DNA from: Myxococcales bacterium
GTDB lineage: Bacteria; Myxococcota_A; Polyangia; Polyangiales; Polyangiaceae
NCBI GenBank assembly: GCA_004193285.1
Contig: SECP01000004.1
Span: 186,001-250,000, forward strand
Reading direction: 5' to 3'
Length of the DNA stretch: 64,000 nucleotides
A program made the position numbers and the translations under genes. Below, one piece after another: positions 44,932 through 54,536 of the stretch. Position 1 is the first letter of the stretch. Each line of letters begins with the position of its first letter. The notes below the pieces were generated by a model. It searched no databases. It saw only the letters and a program-made list of their open reading frames with translations, and was not told the DNA's origin.

Positions 44932-47900
44932 ATGTCGGCAACGAATGAGCAAGTGCGCGCGTTTTTGGCGGAACGAACAGAGATATTCCGCTCGGTGGAG
45001 GACCGGCAGCAGATCTGGGTGGACGACCCTTTCGACACCTCGTCGCTGCATGGTGAGGCTCGCGACGTTTTCGCTTCGCTGCTCGCCAACGCGACCGGTG
45101 CGGAGCCGCCTACTTCTGGGCGGATGCTGCTCATTTTGGGGGACGCGGGCGCCGGCAAGACGCACCTGATTCGCTCCTTCCGCAGTCTCGTTCACAAGTC
45201 GCGCGCCGGCTACCTCGGCTACTTGCAGATGGCGTCTGGGGCCAGCAACTACCCCCGGTACGTTCTGAGTAACCTGATCGATTCGCTCGACCAGCCCTAC
45301 GATCAGGAGGTCGATTCGCGCACGAGCTTGACCCGCATCGCCAATTCGCTCGCCGCGCGCGCCTTCGAACCCCACGTCGCCACCGCCTTGCGGGAGGACG
45401 AGGACTTCGAGGATCAGGAGCTCGCGGAGCAAGTCCGCATCGGCGCGGACCACTTGCTCAAAACGCGCTACCCCGATCTGGACATCGATCTGCTGCGGGC
45501 TTTCCTGTACCTGCACCGGCCCGATCCGCGCATCAAAAGCAGGATCCTCAAGTACCTCCGCTGCGAGGATCTCTCACTCAATGATCGTCAGCGGATCGGC
45601 GACATCGTCCCCAAAACGGATTTCAATGACCCGCAGCAGATGATCCGCAGCATCGGCCGGCTCCTGGCGGCGGTCGGGGACACGCCGATGGCGCTGGTGC
45701 TCTGCGTCGACCAACTCGAAGACGCCTACATGGTCGAGCGCTCGGAGCAGCCATTCGTCCGCGCCCTGACTGCGTTGCGCGACTTAGCGGAGGGCCTGCC
45801 GACGGCGATCATCGTGGTCTCCTGCCTGCACAACTTGTACGAGGAGCTCAAGTCCAAGCTCTCGGCTTCTCTTCGAGATCGCATCGAGCACGACCCAGCC
45901 CCCGTGCACCTGCGGGCGGGAATCACCGCGGAGCAGGGCAAGCTGCTGGTCGGTGAGCGACTGCGCTACCTGTACGAGAAGGCGGGCTTGGAGGTGAACG
46001 GAAAGGCGGACGTCTACCCCTTCACCCAAGCCTTCTTCGCGGACAAGCACCGCTTGAGCGCCCGCACGCTGCTGGATGCTTGCCGCGAGTACCGCGACCG
46101 CTGCCGGAAGGCGGGGAGGCTCATCGAGCTCGACGGTCGGAGCGAGCCGCCCCCTCCCCCTTCCGTGCGGGAGAGCGCGCTGGCCATGCGCTGCGCCGAA
46201 TGGGAGAGCCGCTGGAACGATTTCCTGGCCGAGAGTCGCTTGTCGCCTCCCGACGAGGACGAGGAGCTCGCGAGCACGTTGGCTTGGGCCGTTTCGTGCG
46301 CGGGCGGGGAGCTAAAGAGCTCGGGTCGAACCGTCGAGGTGAGCCAAGACGAGACGGCACTCACCGTTCGACTCGGCAACGCCGGAGCCGAGGACGATTG
46401 GTTCCACGTGGGGCTCTGCAACCGGACCGCCAAGTTCGGGTGGCTGCAGAAGCAGATCGCGTACCACACGGAAGAAGCGCGCCGGAGTGCGAACAAGCCC
46501 GTGCTCGTGCTCGTCAGAAACGACGACTTTCCAAAAACCGCGAACGTCACGAAGGCGCTCGGCCAAGCGTTGAAGAGCGGCGGCCGCACCGTGATCGTCA
46601 CCGACGCGGACTGGCGCACCATGCTGGCGTTCCGTGACTTCAAGCAGCAGCACCAGGGGACGGACACCTTCGACTCCTGGCTGCAGCAACTGCGGATCGC
46701 TCGGGTCGGCGCAATTCGTCAGATCCTGGACCTGGGTCCGCTCGACCTCGCCGCCCCCGCAGTCGAGCCGCCCCCGCCCTTGCCGCCCGCTCGCGTGAAT
46801 GCGTCGGCAGCGCCTGCGACCGCCGGCGCCACCTCTCGCCCTGAACGCACCGAAACCGGAGCGATCGCCACGCCACGGAAAGGCGGGCAACTCGCGCTCG
46901 GCAAGGGCGGAGGGGTTCTCGCTCGCCCGCTCGTGATGGACTCGAGTGAGCTGACCCAGCACGCCGCGTTCCTCGGCGGCTCCGGGAGTGGCAAGACGAC
47001 GCTTGCGCTGTCCGTCATCGAACAACTCTTGCTCGATGGTGTTCCGGCCGTCCTCATCGACCGCAAGGGAGATCTCGCCGGTTACGCGCGCCCGGAGGCG
47101 ATGGACCGCCCCAGTGAGGATCCGGCCCTCGAGACGCGTCGTCGGCTGCTCAACGCCAACGTGGACGTGGCGCTCTTCACGCCTGGTCATCCGGAGGGGC
47201 GCCCTCTGTCCATCTCCATCGCACCAGAAGGGCTTCACGAGCTCGCCCCCTTCGATCGCGACGAAGCAGCCGAGAGCGCAGCCCATGCGCTGAGCGACAT
47301 GCTCGGCTACCGCGCATCAGGCAGGGACGCTTCCCTGCGGGCGATCCTGATCCAAGCGCTGCAGATTGCGGCGAAGTTCGCCCTCCCGATCACGCTCGAC
47401 CACTTGATTTCACTGATCGGTGACGCCGACCCGGCATTGGTCGCGGCGATTGGCCGGCTCGACACCAAGCTCTTCAACAAGCTGGTGCAGGACCTGCAGA
47501 CCCTCAATCTCACCGCCACCCAGCTCTTCGCCACTTCCGGGGAGGCTCTGAGCATCGATCTGCTGTTCGGGACCGGGCCCCACGCGCGACCCGGCAAGAC
47601 TCGTCTCAGCATCGTGAGCACGAAGTTCCTTCGCGACGACTCACAGATAGAGTTTTGGATCGCGCAGATGCTCTTCGCGCTGTTGCGCTGGACCACGCAG
47701 AACCCGCGCGGCTCGCTGCAAGCGGTCGTGCTCTTCGACGAGGCCGACATGTACTTGCCGGCCAACCGTCAGCCTGCCACGAAGGCGCCGCTCGAAAGCT
47801 TGCTCAAGCGCGCTCGTTCTGCGGGCCTCGGGGTGCTGCTAGCGACTCAAAGCCCCGGCGATCTGGATTATCGGTGCAGAGACACCATCCGATCTTGGTT

Positions 47901-48129
47901 CCTGGGGCGCATCAAGGAGAACACCGCCCTGAACAAGCTGAAGCCGATGCTCAACGGCGCGCCGGGTGACGTCGCTTCCAAGCTACCGGGGCAAGGCACG
48001 GGTGAGTTTCACCTCGCGCGGGCCGGAGAGGTGACGCAATTCAGCGCTTCCCGGAGCGTCCTCACCACCGAGCAGCTGTCGGAACGGCAACTCTTGACGG
48101 TTGCGATGAACAAACGGCCGCGAGGATGA
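44932..48129 (+). CDS. STAND-type NTPase fused to HerA/FtsK-like translocase
   Basis: A 1065-aa protein with two ATPase modules. The first (about 60-380) has Walker A GDAGAGKT (70-77) and Walker B ALVLCVDQLED (254-264), with the pattern of a STAND/AAA switch. A central region (about 450-600) is without recognised motifs. After a Pro-rich linker (PPPPLPPA, near 615), residues 650-1050 are a HerA-type helicase with Walker A GGSGSGKTT (682-690), Walker B VVLFDEADMYL (932-942) and LLATQSPGDLDY sensor. HerA motors pair with nucleases in Sir2-HerA and Nezha-type anti-phage systems, and here the next gene may supply a nuclease-like region and a caspase-like protease. GGGGA precedes the ATG. Confidence 0.85.
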   Translation: MSATNEQVRAFLAERTEIFRSVEDRQQIWVDDPFDTSSLHGEARDVFASLLANATGAEPPTSGRMLLILGDAGAGKTHLIRSFRSLVHKSRAGYLGYLQMASGASNYPRYVLSNLIDSLDQPYDQEVDSRTSLTRIANSLAARAFEPHVATALREDEDFEDQELAEQVRIGADHLLKTRYPDLDIDLLRAFLYLHRPDPRIKSRILKYLRCEDLSLNDRQRIGDIVPKTDFNDPQQMIRSIGRLLAAVGDTPMALVLCVDQLEDAYMVERSEQPFVRALTALRDLAEGLPTAIIVVSCLHNLYEELKSKLSASLRDRIEHDPAPVHLRAGITAEQGKLLVGERLRYLYEKAGLEVNGKADVYPFTQAFFADKHRLSARTLLDACREYRDRCRKAGRLIELDGRSEPPPPPSVRESALAMRCAEWESRWNDFLAESRLSPPDEDEELASTLAWAVSCAGGELKSSGRTVEVSQDETALTVRLGNAGAEDDWFHVGLCNRTAKFGWLQKQIAYHTEEARRSANKPVLVLVRNDDFPKTANVTKALGQALKSGGRTVIVTDADWRTMLAFRDFKQQHQGTDTFDSWLQQLRIARVGAIRQILDLGPLDLAAPAVEPPPPLPPARVNASAAPATAGATSRPERTETGAIATPRKGGQLALGKGGGVLARPLVMDSSELTQHAAFLGGSGSGKTTLALSVIEQLLLDGVPAVLIDRKGDLAGYARPEAMDRPSEDPALETRRRLLNANVDVALFTPGHPEGRPLSISIAPEGLHELAPFDRDEAAESAAHALSDMLGYRASGRDASLRAILIQALQIAAKFALPITLDHLISLIGDADPALVAAIGRLDTKLFNKLVQDLQTLNLTATQLFATSGEALSIDLLFGTGPHARPGKTRLSIVSTKFLRDDSQIEFWIAQMLFALLRWTTQNPRGSLQAVVLFDEADMYLPANRQPATKAPLESLLKRARSAGLGVLLATQSPGDLDYRCRDTIRSWFLGRIKENTALNKLKPMLNGAPGDVASKLPGQGTGEFHLARAGEVTQFSASRSVLTTEQLSERQLLTVAMNKRPRG

Positions 48130-48142
48130 ACGCGAGGGAAGA

Positions 48143-50470
48143 GTGACACTGCTCAAACAGGAAACCCTCTTCAGCGTGATCGACGCCGCGATCGATGCCG
48201 GGTTGGAGTACGACACCCTCCTCCTGAGCATCCCTCGAGAGGCTCAGGCTTCCCTCGTCCGGCCCAGCACGCGTTCGACCCGCGAGCTGTACCTGACCCT
48301 GTTCAGCCAACTCAACGAATGGGGCGCGAGCGACCGGAAAGATCCGCCGCTCCGCAAGGTGATGCACAACATGCACTTCTTGGCGGGCGCGCGCGCGCAG
48401 GCGAGCATTTTTCAGCGGGCACTATCTGAAATCGACGGCGCGTCCTCGGGGGTGCACGAGCGCGGGGAGCTGCTCTTCATGCGCGCCAAGGATTGCTACG
48501 TCGAGCGCGGCTACCGCGTGGTGCCACCGCCCGGCGCCCCCAGCTCGTTGACGTTTCAAGCTTGGCGCGGCACGAGCGCGGTTTCCATCATCGGTGTCGC
48601 CGCTGTGGCCCCTCTGCATGCCGTGATTGACACCGTCAAGACGCAGCTAGGGCAGCTCGCGGCCTGGGAGCGGGTGGAAGGCTGCGTCGTCTTGGACGGC
48701 AACGACCCGAACGAGGCCGAGCAGGTGCGCCGGGCGGGGTTGATGCCAGTCCCCTATAGCGAGCTGGCCCCCATGGGCGTCCGCGAGCTCACGGCCTTCG
48801 TGGATCGCCAGCAGGCCGAGCTTGCTCAAAGGTTGGCCGTCGAGGAAAACTGCGGGGATCCGAGCGATGTTTGTCGCGCGGTGAGGGCAGCGCTCCGTGA
48901 GGGGCCGGTGCGAGTCGTGACCGTGAATGCGCGCAACGCCACTGAATGCGCGCGTCGAATCGTATTGAAGCTGACGAGCGACTACCTGCGAGACCCTGCA
49001 CGCGCCGCGCCATTGCTCCTTCAACTGCCGACGCGCCCGACGCTCTTCCAAGACCTGGTCGCGGCCGCATTCAACGAGCACCGAGTCCCGTTCAGCCGCT
49101 TCGACTTCCCGGGTCTCTTGGCGGAGAAGGCGTTTTTACCGGTCTTTGCCACTGACTCCGCCCACGCCCCTTGGAACGGGCCGCCGGAGGAGACTCCGGC
49201 TCGCGAGGTCTTGGCTCGAGGAGGGAAGGTCGTCCTCGTGACGTCGATGAAAGAGCCGGTCGCGCCCCACGAGGTCGCCTACCGTTGGTCTGTACCGGCA
49301 CGGCACGTGCGGGCGTTCTCCGCAGGCAAGGGGCCGATCGTGGTCCCGCCCGTGCCACCCCCCGGTCGGACCAAGGGCGGAGACACGTCACGCTTCGAGC
49401 GGGGCCGGGCGCTCCTCGTCGGAGTCGCTGGCTACGCGCGCGCGTCGAAGCTCCCCGAATCGGTCTTGAACGACGCCCGGGACCTCGCGACTTTGCTGCA
49501 GTCCCCGGCGCGGGGCGGGTACCTGGACGCGAACGTGGAGCTGTTGCTGGATCAAGAGGCGACCGCGGCGCGGTTCCGGCTGGGCTTGCAGCGGTTGGCG
49601 GAGAAGACCCGCCCCGATGACACGGTCGTCATCTTCTTTTCGGGTCACGGTCTGCGGCGGGCGGATGGCCACGGAGCGGAGGCCTACCTGCTTCCCATCG
49701 ACTATGATCCTCGAAACCTGGAGCGCACGGCGCTCAGCGCCACCGAGCTCACGCGGCTCTTGGCGGCAATCCAGGCGAAGCGACTGGTCGTCCTCCTCGA
49801 CGCGTGCCACGCAGCGGGAGCGGCTCAGCTCAAGACCGGCGCCGCAACGGCGACGTTCAAGTCGGGCCTGGACGACAAGACCTATGAAGCGCTTGGGCGC
49901 GGGTCGGGCCGAGTCGTCATCGCCTCATCGAGGGCCGACGAGCCGTCCTGCGTGCTGCCTGGAATGAAGAACAGCCTCTTCACTGCGTACCTGCTGGAAG
50001 CACTTTCAGGAGCCGCCGCGAGCGACGACGAGGACTTCGTCCGGGTGCTGGACGTGTTTCATCACATCTCCGAGAACGTCCCCCTCCGAGCCACGCAGCA
50101 CCCGGTCCTGAAAGCCCAGGATGTGGAGAATAACTTTCCCGTCGCGCTCAGCCCCAGAACGAAGCGCGCGCTGGGCTCGCCGTGGGAAAGCCCGAAGCGG
50201 AGCGGAGATCCGAATGCAAATGCGGTCGCGTCCCCGCTACCGGCCAAAGCTCGGATCGCGATCAAGCACGCATTGGTCCGGCGTTGGGACGATCTGGCGG
50301 ATTACTTCGAGATCCCTCTCTCTGACAAAGTGAAATTCGAACACGGCTACGGAGGTCAGCGAACCCTCGAGTGGCTCGAGGAACGAGGCCGCTTGCACGA
50401 GCTCAGGCAAGCCTTCACCCACTTCCATTGGGACGACTTGCTCGCGGAGCTCGACCGCCATTCGCCCTAG
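48143..50470 (+). CDS. Caspase-family protease with terminal adaptor-like domains and nuclease-like middle
   Basis: A 775-aa protein starting at GTG with a GAGGGAA site. Residues 1-95 resemble an effector-associated domain (EAD1-like). Residues about 100-230 look like a restriction-endonuclease-like fold (ELLFMRAKDCYVERGYRV, then hydrophobic strands); this part is tentative. Residues about 420-680 are the caspase domain: FERGRALLVGVAGY, VVIFFSGHG (His502) and VVLLDACHAAG (Cys555), then SSRADEPS and NSLFTAYLLEAL. The C-terminal 70 residues (about 705-775, RIAIKHALVRRWDDLADYFEI...HFHWDDLLAEL) are a second small helical adaptor-like domain. EADs recruit effectors to STAND or other switches; here two may bracket the protease. 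Stop is 46 bases before the next gene. Confidence 0.8.
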   Translation: MTLLKQETLFSVIDAAIDAGLEYDTLLLSIPREAQASLVRPSTRSTRELYLTLFSQLNEWGASDRKDPPLRKVMHNMHFLAGARAQASIFQRALSEIDGASSGVHERGELLFMRAKDCYVERGYRVVPPPGAPSSLTFQAWRGTSAVSIIGVAAVAPLHAVIDTVKTQLGQLAAWERVEGCVVLDGNDPNEAEQVRRAGLMPVPYSELAPMGVRELTAFVDRQQAELAQRLAVEENCGDPSDVCRAVRAALREGPVRVVTVNARNATECARRIVLKLTSDYLRDPARAAPLLLQLPTRPTLFQDLVAAAFNEHRVPFSRFDFPGLLAEKAFLPVFATDSAHAPWNGPPEETPAREVLARGGKVVLVTSMKEPVAPHEVAYRWSVPARHVRAFSAGKGPIVVPPVPPPGRTKGGDTSRFERGRALLVGVAGYARASKLPESVLNDARDLATLLQSPARGGYLDANVELLLDQEATAARFRLGLQRLAEKTRPDDTVVIFFSGHGLRRADGHGAEAYLLPIDYDPRNLERTALSATELTRLLAAIQAKRLVVLLDACHAAGAAQLKTGAATATFKSGLDDKTYEALGRGSGRVVIASSRADEPSCVLPGMKNSLFTAYLLEALSGAAASDDEDFVRVLDVFHHISENVPLRATQHPVLKAQDVENNFPVALSPRTKRALGSPWESPKRSGDPNANAVASPLPAKARIAIKHALVRRWDDLADYFEIPLSDKVKFEHGYGGQRTLEWLEERGRLHELRQAFTHFHWDDLLAELDRHSP

Positions 50471-50516
50471 CGGACAAAACCACGCCACGCAGCGACAACG
50501 AAGTTTTGAGAAGAGC

Positions 50517-53500
50517 ATGACGCAAGAAATCTGGTTTAGCAGGGGTGGGGAACGGGTTCGCGCCACTCTCGCCGAAGCATTTGCTTGGTGTGAAAGCTGG
50601 CGATTAGTGGCGGAAGCGCCGCTAACGGCGCATCGCACAGACGCTTTTTGGAGCCAGGTTCAGGAGCACGCGAAGCTCTTGCGCGCAGCCGTGTTTACGA
50701 GCCTCAAAGGGTCGGAGTCCGAGGCGCTGCGCACGCTGCTCGAATCCCAGACACTGCGCACCTTCGCGGAGGGCAGCGGGGCCCGCGGCAATTTCTTATT
50801 GTTCGAGCGGGCGGACGAGTGCCGCTTCCTGCTAGCGCCAGGTGCCTTGGCCTCGAGCACCGTGACGGACGGGGGACCCTGGCTATTTTGGCAGGGCCGG
50901 CAGGACCAGATGCCGGCGGGGCTGCAAAACCTGCTCGATGAGGCGTGGTCGTCGTCGTCGCCCCTCACTCAGGAGGACCTGCAGCACGACCCGCCAGCAC
51001 CCGCCACGGCCTATTCGAGGTCCATCCCTTCGGTGCGCGAGGTTCTGGGAATTCCGAGCACCGGTAACTACTTCGAGCTCGAAGCAGGCGATCAGGAGCT
51101 GGCGTTATGGGCCTCACTCATCGGGGAAGGCGCCGTAGATCTCGAGCAGGCGATCCGATTGTGCGCGGAGAGGCTGCGCGCGCAGGGACTCGTCGAGTAC
51201 CAACGCCTGCAGGAGGACGAGCCCGTCTACGCAGCACTGGAGGAGCGGCTGAGGACGGCCCGATGCCGCAGTGACTTGTTCGACCGGCCGCATAGCGGCT
51301 TCGTGCGCGCGATCCAGCGGGATGTGAACCAGCTGACCGCGGATCAGTGGCGCCACTGTTTGATTGGGGCGCTCGATCCCGGCGTCCGTATCGACCGCCA
51401 CGAGGCGGTTCGCTTGGGTTTCGAAAACGCGCAGAAGGTGTACGGCGTCAATGCGCAACGCCTGCGCAGCGGGGGCCGCGCCGATCAAGCCCTGCGCAGC
51501 GCAGTCAATAGCTGCATCCGGCAAGGCCATCTAGGGCGTGACGGTGCCGCCTACCTGATCCTCATCGCTCCACCGGCGGAGCCGACTTTGCCGGCGCTGC
51601 GCGCGTCCCAAGCCGATGAAAGCCCGCCCGAGAGCGAGCAAGTCCTCAATCCGTCGGTGGCATCGCCTGAGACCTCCGCGCTCGCGCTCACCGCGGTCGA
51701 ACCCGCGCAGCCGGCTTCTTCAGACGGCGGGGTGCCCATTGCGGAACCCGCTCCCGAGCCACCACGGCTCGCGTCCCTCGATCGCGACGTACAATCCCTG
51801 CCGCTGCCGACGCGAGCATTGAATTGGGCCGCGCGTCGGGAAGTAGCAACCGTGCGCGACCTCATCGCGTGGCTGCCGGAAGCGCTCGAGAGCGAGAAGA
51901 ACGTCGGCCGGCGCACCGTGCGCGAAACGCGCGAGGTGCTCGAGGCGCTACTGGGGCATTCGTGGGAACAGGCCCACGCCGCCACTCACGGTGGCGCCCT
52001 GCCGACGACGGAGACCGGGAGTCCGGCCAACGCCGCGGAAGACGAGACAGCCACGGACGCCTTGACGTCCGAAGGAGCCGCCGGCTGGGGCCAGCTCGCC
52101 GCGAGCTTGACCGAACAAGAGCGCGAGATTTCGCTGTTGGACATCGAGCTGCCGACGCGGATGCGCAACTACGTGCGCGGTGAACGCCTAGAAAGCCTGG
52201 GAGAGCTGTTCAAGCTCTCTCACGCCAGCCTGGCCGGCACCGCCAACCTGGGGCGAAAGTCGCTGAATGACACTCTGGATGCCGTGCGTGACTTCCTGAC
52301 CGAGCGCTCGGCGCCACCGGTCTATCCGGGCTTTCTCCAGGCCTGGCAAGCGCAGCTCGCGGCCCTGGATCCGATTCCGCGTATGATCGTCACGCGCCGC
52401 GCTGGCATGCACGGCGAGAGAGAAACGCTCGAGGAGCTGGGGGCCATGCTTGGGGTCACGCGTGAGCGCGTGCGCCAGATCGAGGCGCGCGTCATCGAGC
52501 GACTGGCCGAGCGTTCCCGCTGGCGCCGCGCCGTCGAAGCGAATCTGGTTTCTGCGTTCGGTTCCGGTCGCGCGCTGCCACTCACTCTGCTCGCGCAGGA
52601 CTCGTGGTGGGCGGGCATCGACCAGCAGGAGCTCCTGCTCGACTACGTGGTGCGTCGCATCTTCGAAGACCAGCTCTTCGTGCTCGAGGGTCCGACCGGT
52701 AACCGCTACCTCACCAAGTTCGGCCCCAGCGACTTCGTTGCACGCTTGCAGAGCGCCAAGAGCCGCGTGGCGAAGCTCGAATACCCGGTAGAAATGAGCG
52801 CCATCGCGGAGATCTTGCACGCGGAGGCGGCGCCCCTCGATCCCATTCTCTTCTCCGAGCTGCAGCACGGCGTGGATGAGCTGCTCCTGCGCGATCCCGC
52901 CCGGCCCGACCTTGCCTTGGGCTATGGCCGCTACCACACGGACGACGTCATCGCGTTCCTCAATGGCCAGCCCGACCCCGTGCGCATCGAGGTGCTCGAA
53001 CAGCACTGCGGGCGCGGCACGCTGCCGGACGAGGTTTTGTACTTCCGACGCGGCGTCGTCGGCTTGAAGCGCCACTTCCCCGATTTCGACGATTGGTCGG
53101 CGCGCCTCGTACCGGCCGCGCTCGAGGTGATGCAAGAGCGCCCGGCGGGCCGCCAGTGGCTAGTACCGGAGCTACACGAAGCCCTGCGCGAGCGCAGGCT
53201 CGTCCCGGACTGGCTTGGCCATTGGCAGCTGGCGAGCCTGCTGCGCCTGAGCGGACGGGTCGACTACCTCGGCCGCCTTCGCGTCGCGCTCCAAGATGGT
53301 GGCCAAGAAGACCGCCTGCAGTACGTTGAGCTGCTGCAGCGCATCGTCACCGAGGCAGGCGCGCCGCTGCCGTTCGACGAGCTGCTCGCCCGAGCGCGCG
53401 TTCAGACCGGCATGGTGGAGGCCACGGCCACGCTCCGGGTCAATGCCTCACCGTTCGTGCGCATCGACGAGAGCCTCGTTGGTCTGGTCGAGCGCGACGT

Positions 53501-54332
53501 TCCCGGCGGACCTCAGGCCGTCGCGGCCGCCATCGAAGCGGTTGGGAGCGCGTTGCGCGAATCGCAGCTCGGCCTCACGCCGCATCAAGCAACGCAGCTC
53601 GTCCATGCGCTTTCCGAGACGCACGCTTCTTGGTCCCGAGAGCTCGTAACCTCCGTGCTCCGCAACGAGAGCACGATCCGGATTGACCGCAGCCGGAACA
53701 TTGGCCTCGACGAGTGGGACGACGTTCGCTGCCCGACCCGCGCGGAGTTCATGCGAAGTGAGGTGCGGCACGCGGGCGGAAGGCTCGCGATCTCCGAGCT
53801 AGGTGCGCGCATGGCTGCTTTCTACGGCCGCGCGCCGGACCGCGGCAGCCTGGGTGTGATGGCGCAACAAGTCGGCCTCACGATCACCGGTGACACCATC
53901 GTGCGAATCGCCAGCATCGCGCCGGAGTCCGGCATCGAGCGCATCGGCATCAACCTCACCGGCGTCCCCACCGAGCTCCGTGAGATGTTTCAAGAGCTGG
54001 CTCAAGAACCGCTCTCGGACGCCGCCTCGCTGCGAGATCAGGTCAAACAGCACGTCGATGCCATGGCCGAGGCGTATCAGGTCAACGAGTTCGTGGATGT
54101 GGCCGGCGCCCACACCTTGGCCGCCCAATGCACCCTACTGCTCGATCGCTGGGAGAGTCTGCCCGCGGCCGACCGACACCTCGCCAACGCTGCCGTTCGC
54201 TACTTCGTCAGTTGGGACGACATCGAGAACGACCTGGACGCAGGCGGCCTCGATGACGACAAGCAAATCATGAAGGCGGTGTTAACGTACTTGGGGCTGG
54301 AAGCCCCGGCGCAAGGCGCTCTCGCAAGCTGA
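50517..54332 (+). CDS. Large protein with alphaCTD-like and sigma-70 region-4-like domains
   Basis: A 1271-aa protein. Residues about 427-480 (LPLPTRALNWAARREVATVRDLIAWLPEALESEKNVGRRTVRETREVLE) match the helix-hairpin-helix of the RNA polymerase alpha C-terminal domain. A second copy lies at about 540-595 (ELPTRMRNYVRGERLESLGELFKL...ANLGRKSLNDT). Residues about 625-665 (RETLEELGAMLGVTRERVRQIEARVIERL) match sigma-70 region 4 with its DNA-recognition helix. The N-terminal 370 residues are not recognised. The C-terminal 600 residues are helical with winged-helix-like segments (VEMSAIAEILHAE, QYVELLQRIVTEAGAPLPFDELLARA). No catalytic motif. It could bind promoters or RNA polymerase and couple transcription to the caspase/HerA proteins. 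Confidence 0.78.
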   Translation: MTQEIWFSRGGERVRATLAEAFAWCESWRLVAEAPLTAHRTDAFWSQVQEHAKLLRAAVFTSLKGSESEALRTLLESQTLRTFAEGSGARGNFLLFERADECRFLLAPGALASSTVTDGGPWLFWQGRQDQMPAGLQNLLDEAWSSSSPLTQEDLQHDPPAPATAYSRSIPSVREVLGIPSTGNYFELEAGDQELALWASLIGEGAVDLEQAIRLCAERLRAQGLVEYQRLQEDEPVYAALEERLRTARCRSDLFDRPHSGFVRAIQRDVNQLTADQWRHCLIGALDPGVRIDRHEAVRLGFENAQKVYGVNAQRLRSGGRADQALRSAVNSCIRQGHLGRDGAAYLILIAPPAEPTLPALRASQADESPPESEQVLNPSVASPETSALALTAVEPAQPASSDGGVPIAEPAPEPPRLASLDRDVQSLPLPTRALNWAARREVATVRDLIAWLPEALESEKNVGRRTVRETREVLEALLGHSWEQAHAATHGGALPTTETGSPANAAEDETATDALTSEGAAGWGQLAASLTEQEREISLLDIELPTRMRNYVRGERLESLGELFKLSHASLAGTANLGRKSLNDTLDAVRDFLTERSAPPVYPGFLQAWQAQLAALDPIPRMIVTRRAGMHGERETLEELGAMLGVTRERVRQIEARVIERLAERSRWRRAVEANLVSAFGSGRALPLTLLAQDSWWAGIDQQELLLDYVVRRIFEDQLFVLEGPTGNRYLTKFGPSDFVARLQSAKSRVAKLEYPVEMSAIAEILHAEAAPLDPILFSELQHGVDELLLRDPARPDLALGYGRYHTDDVIAFLNGQPDPVRIEVLEQHCGRGTLPDEVLYFRRGVVGLKRHFPDFDDWSARLVPAALEVMQERPAGRQWLVPELHEALRERRLVPDWLGHWQLASLLRLSGRVDYLGRLRVALQDGGQEDRLQYVELLQRIVTEAGAPLPFDELLARARVQTGMVEATATLRVNASPFVRIDESLVGLVERDVPGGPQAVAAAIEAVGSALRESQLGLTPHQATQLVHALSETHASWSRELVTSVLRNESTIRIDRSRNIGLDEWDDVRCPTRAEFMRSEVRHAGGRLAISELGARMAAFYGRAPDRGSLGVMAQQVGLTITGDTIVRIASIAPESGIERIGINLTGVPTELREMFQELAQEPLSDAASLRDQVKQHVDAMAEAYQVNEFVDVAGAHTLAAQCTLLLDRWESLPAADRHLANAAVRYFVSWDDIENDLDAGGLDDDKQIMKAVLTYLGLEAPAQGALAS

Positions 54333-54536
54333 GCGTCGACAGCACAAGGGCTGCGTCACCGCCCCCAAGCCGACTCACTCACTTGGCCCGGGAAAGCCCA
54401 TCGATGGTCGACTGGATGTAGGGGATCCCCGCCAAACTTCGGGCGCCCTGCGCGTTCTCCGGTGATACTGAGGTCCGCTTGGCGGCATGGCGCACCTGGA
54501 TCATCGAAGCGAGGCGGTCAGCCCCCACGAGCAGAG

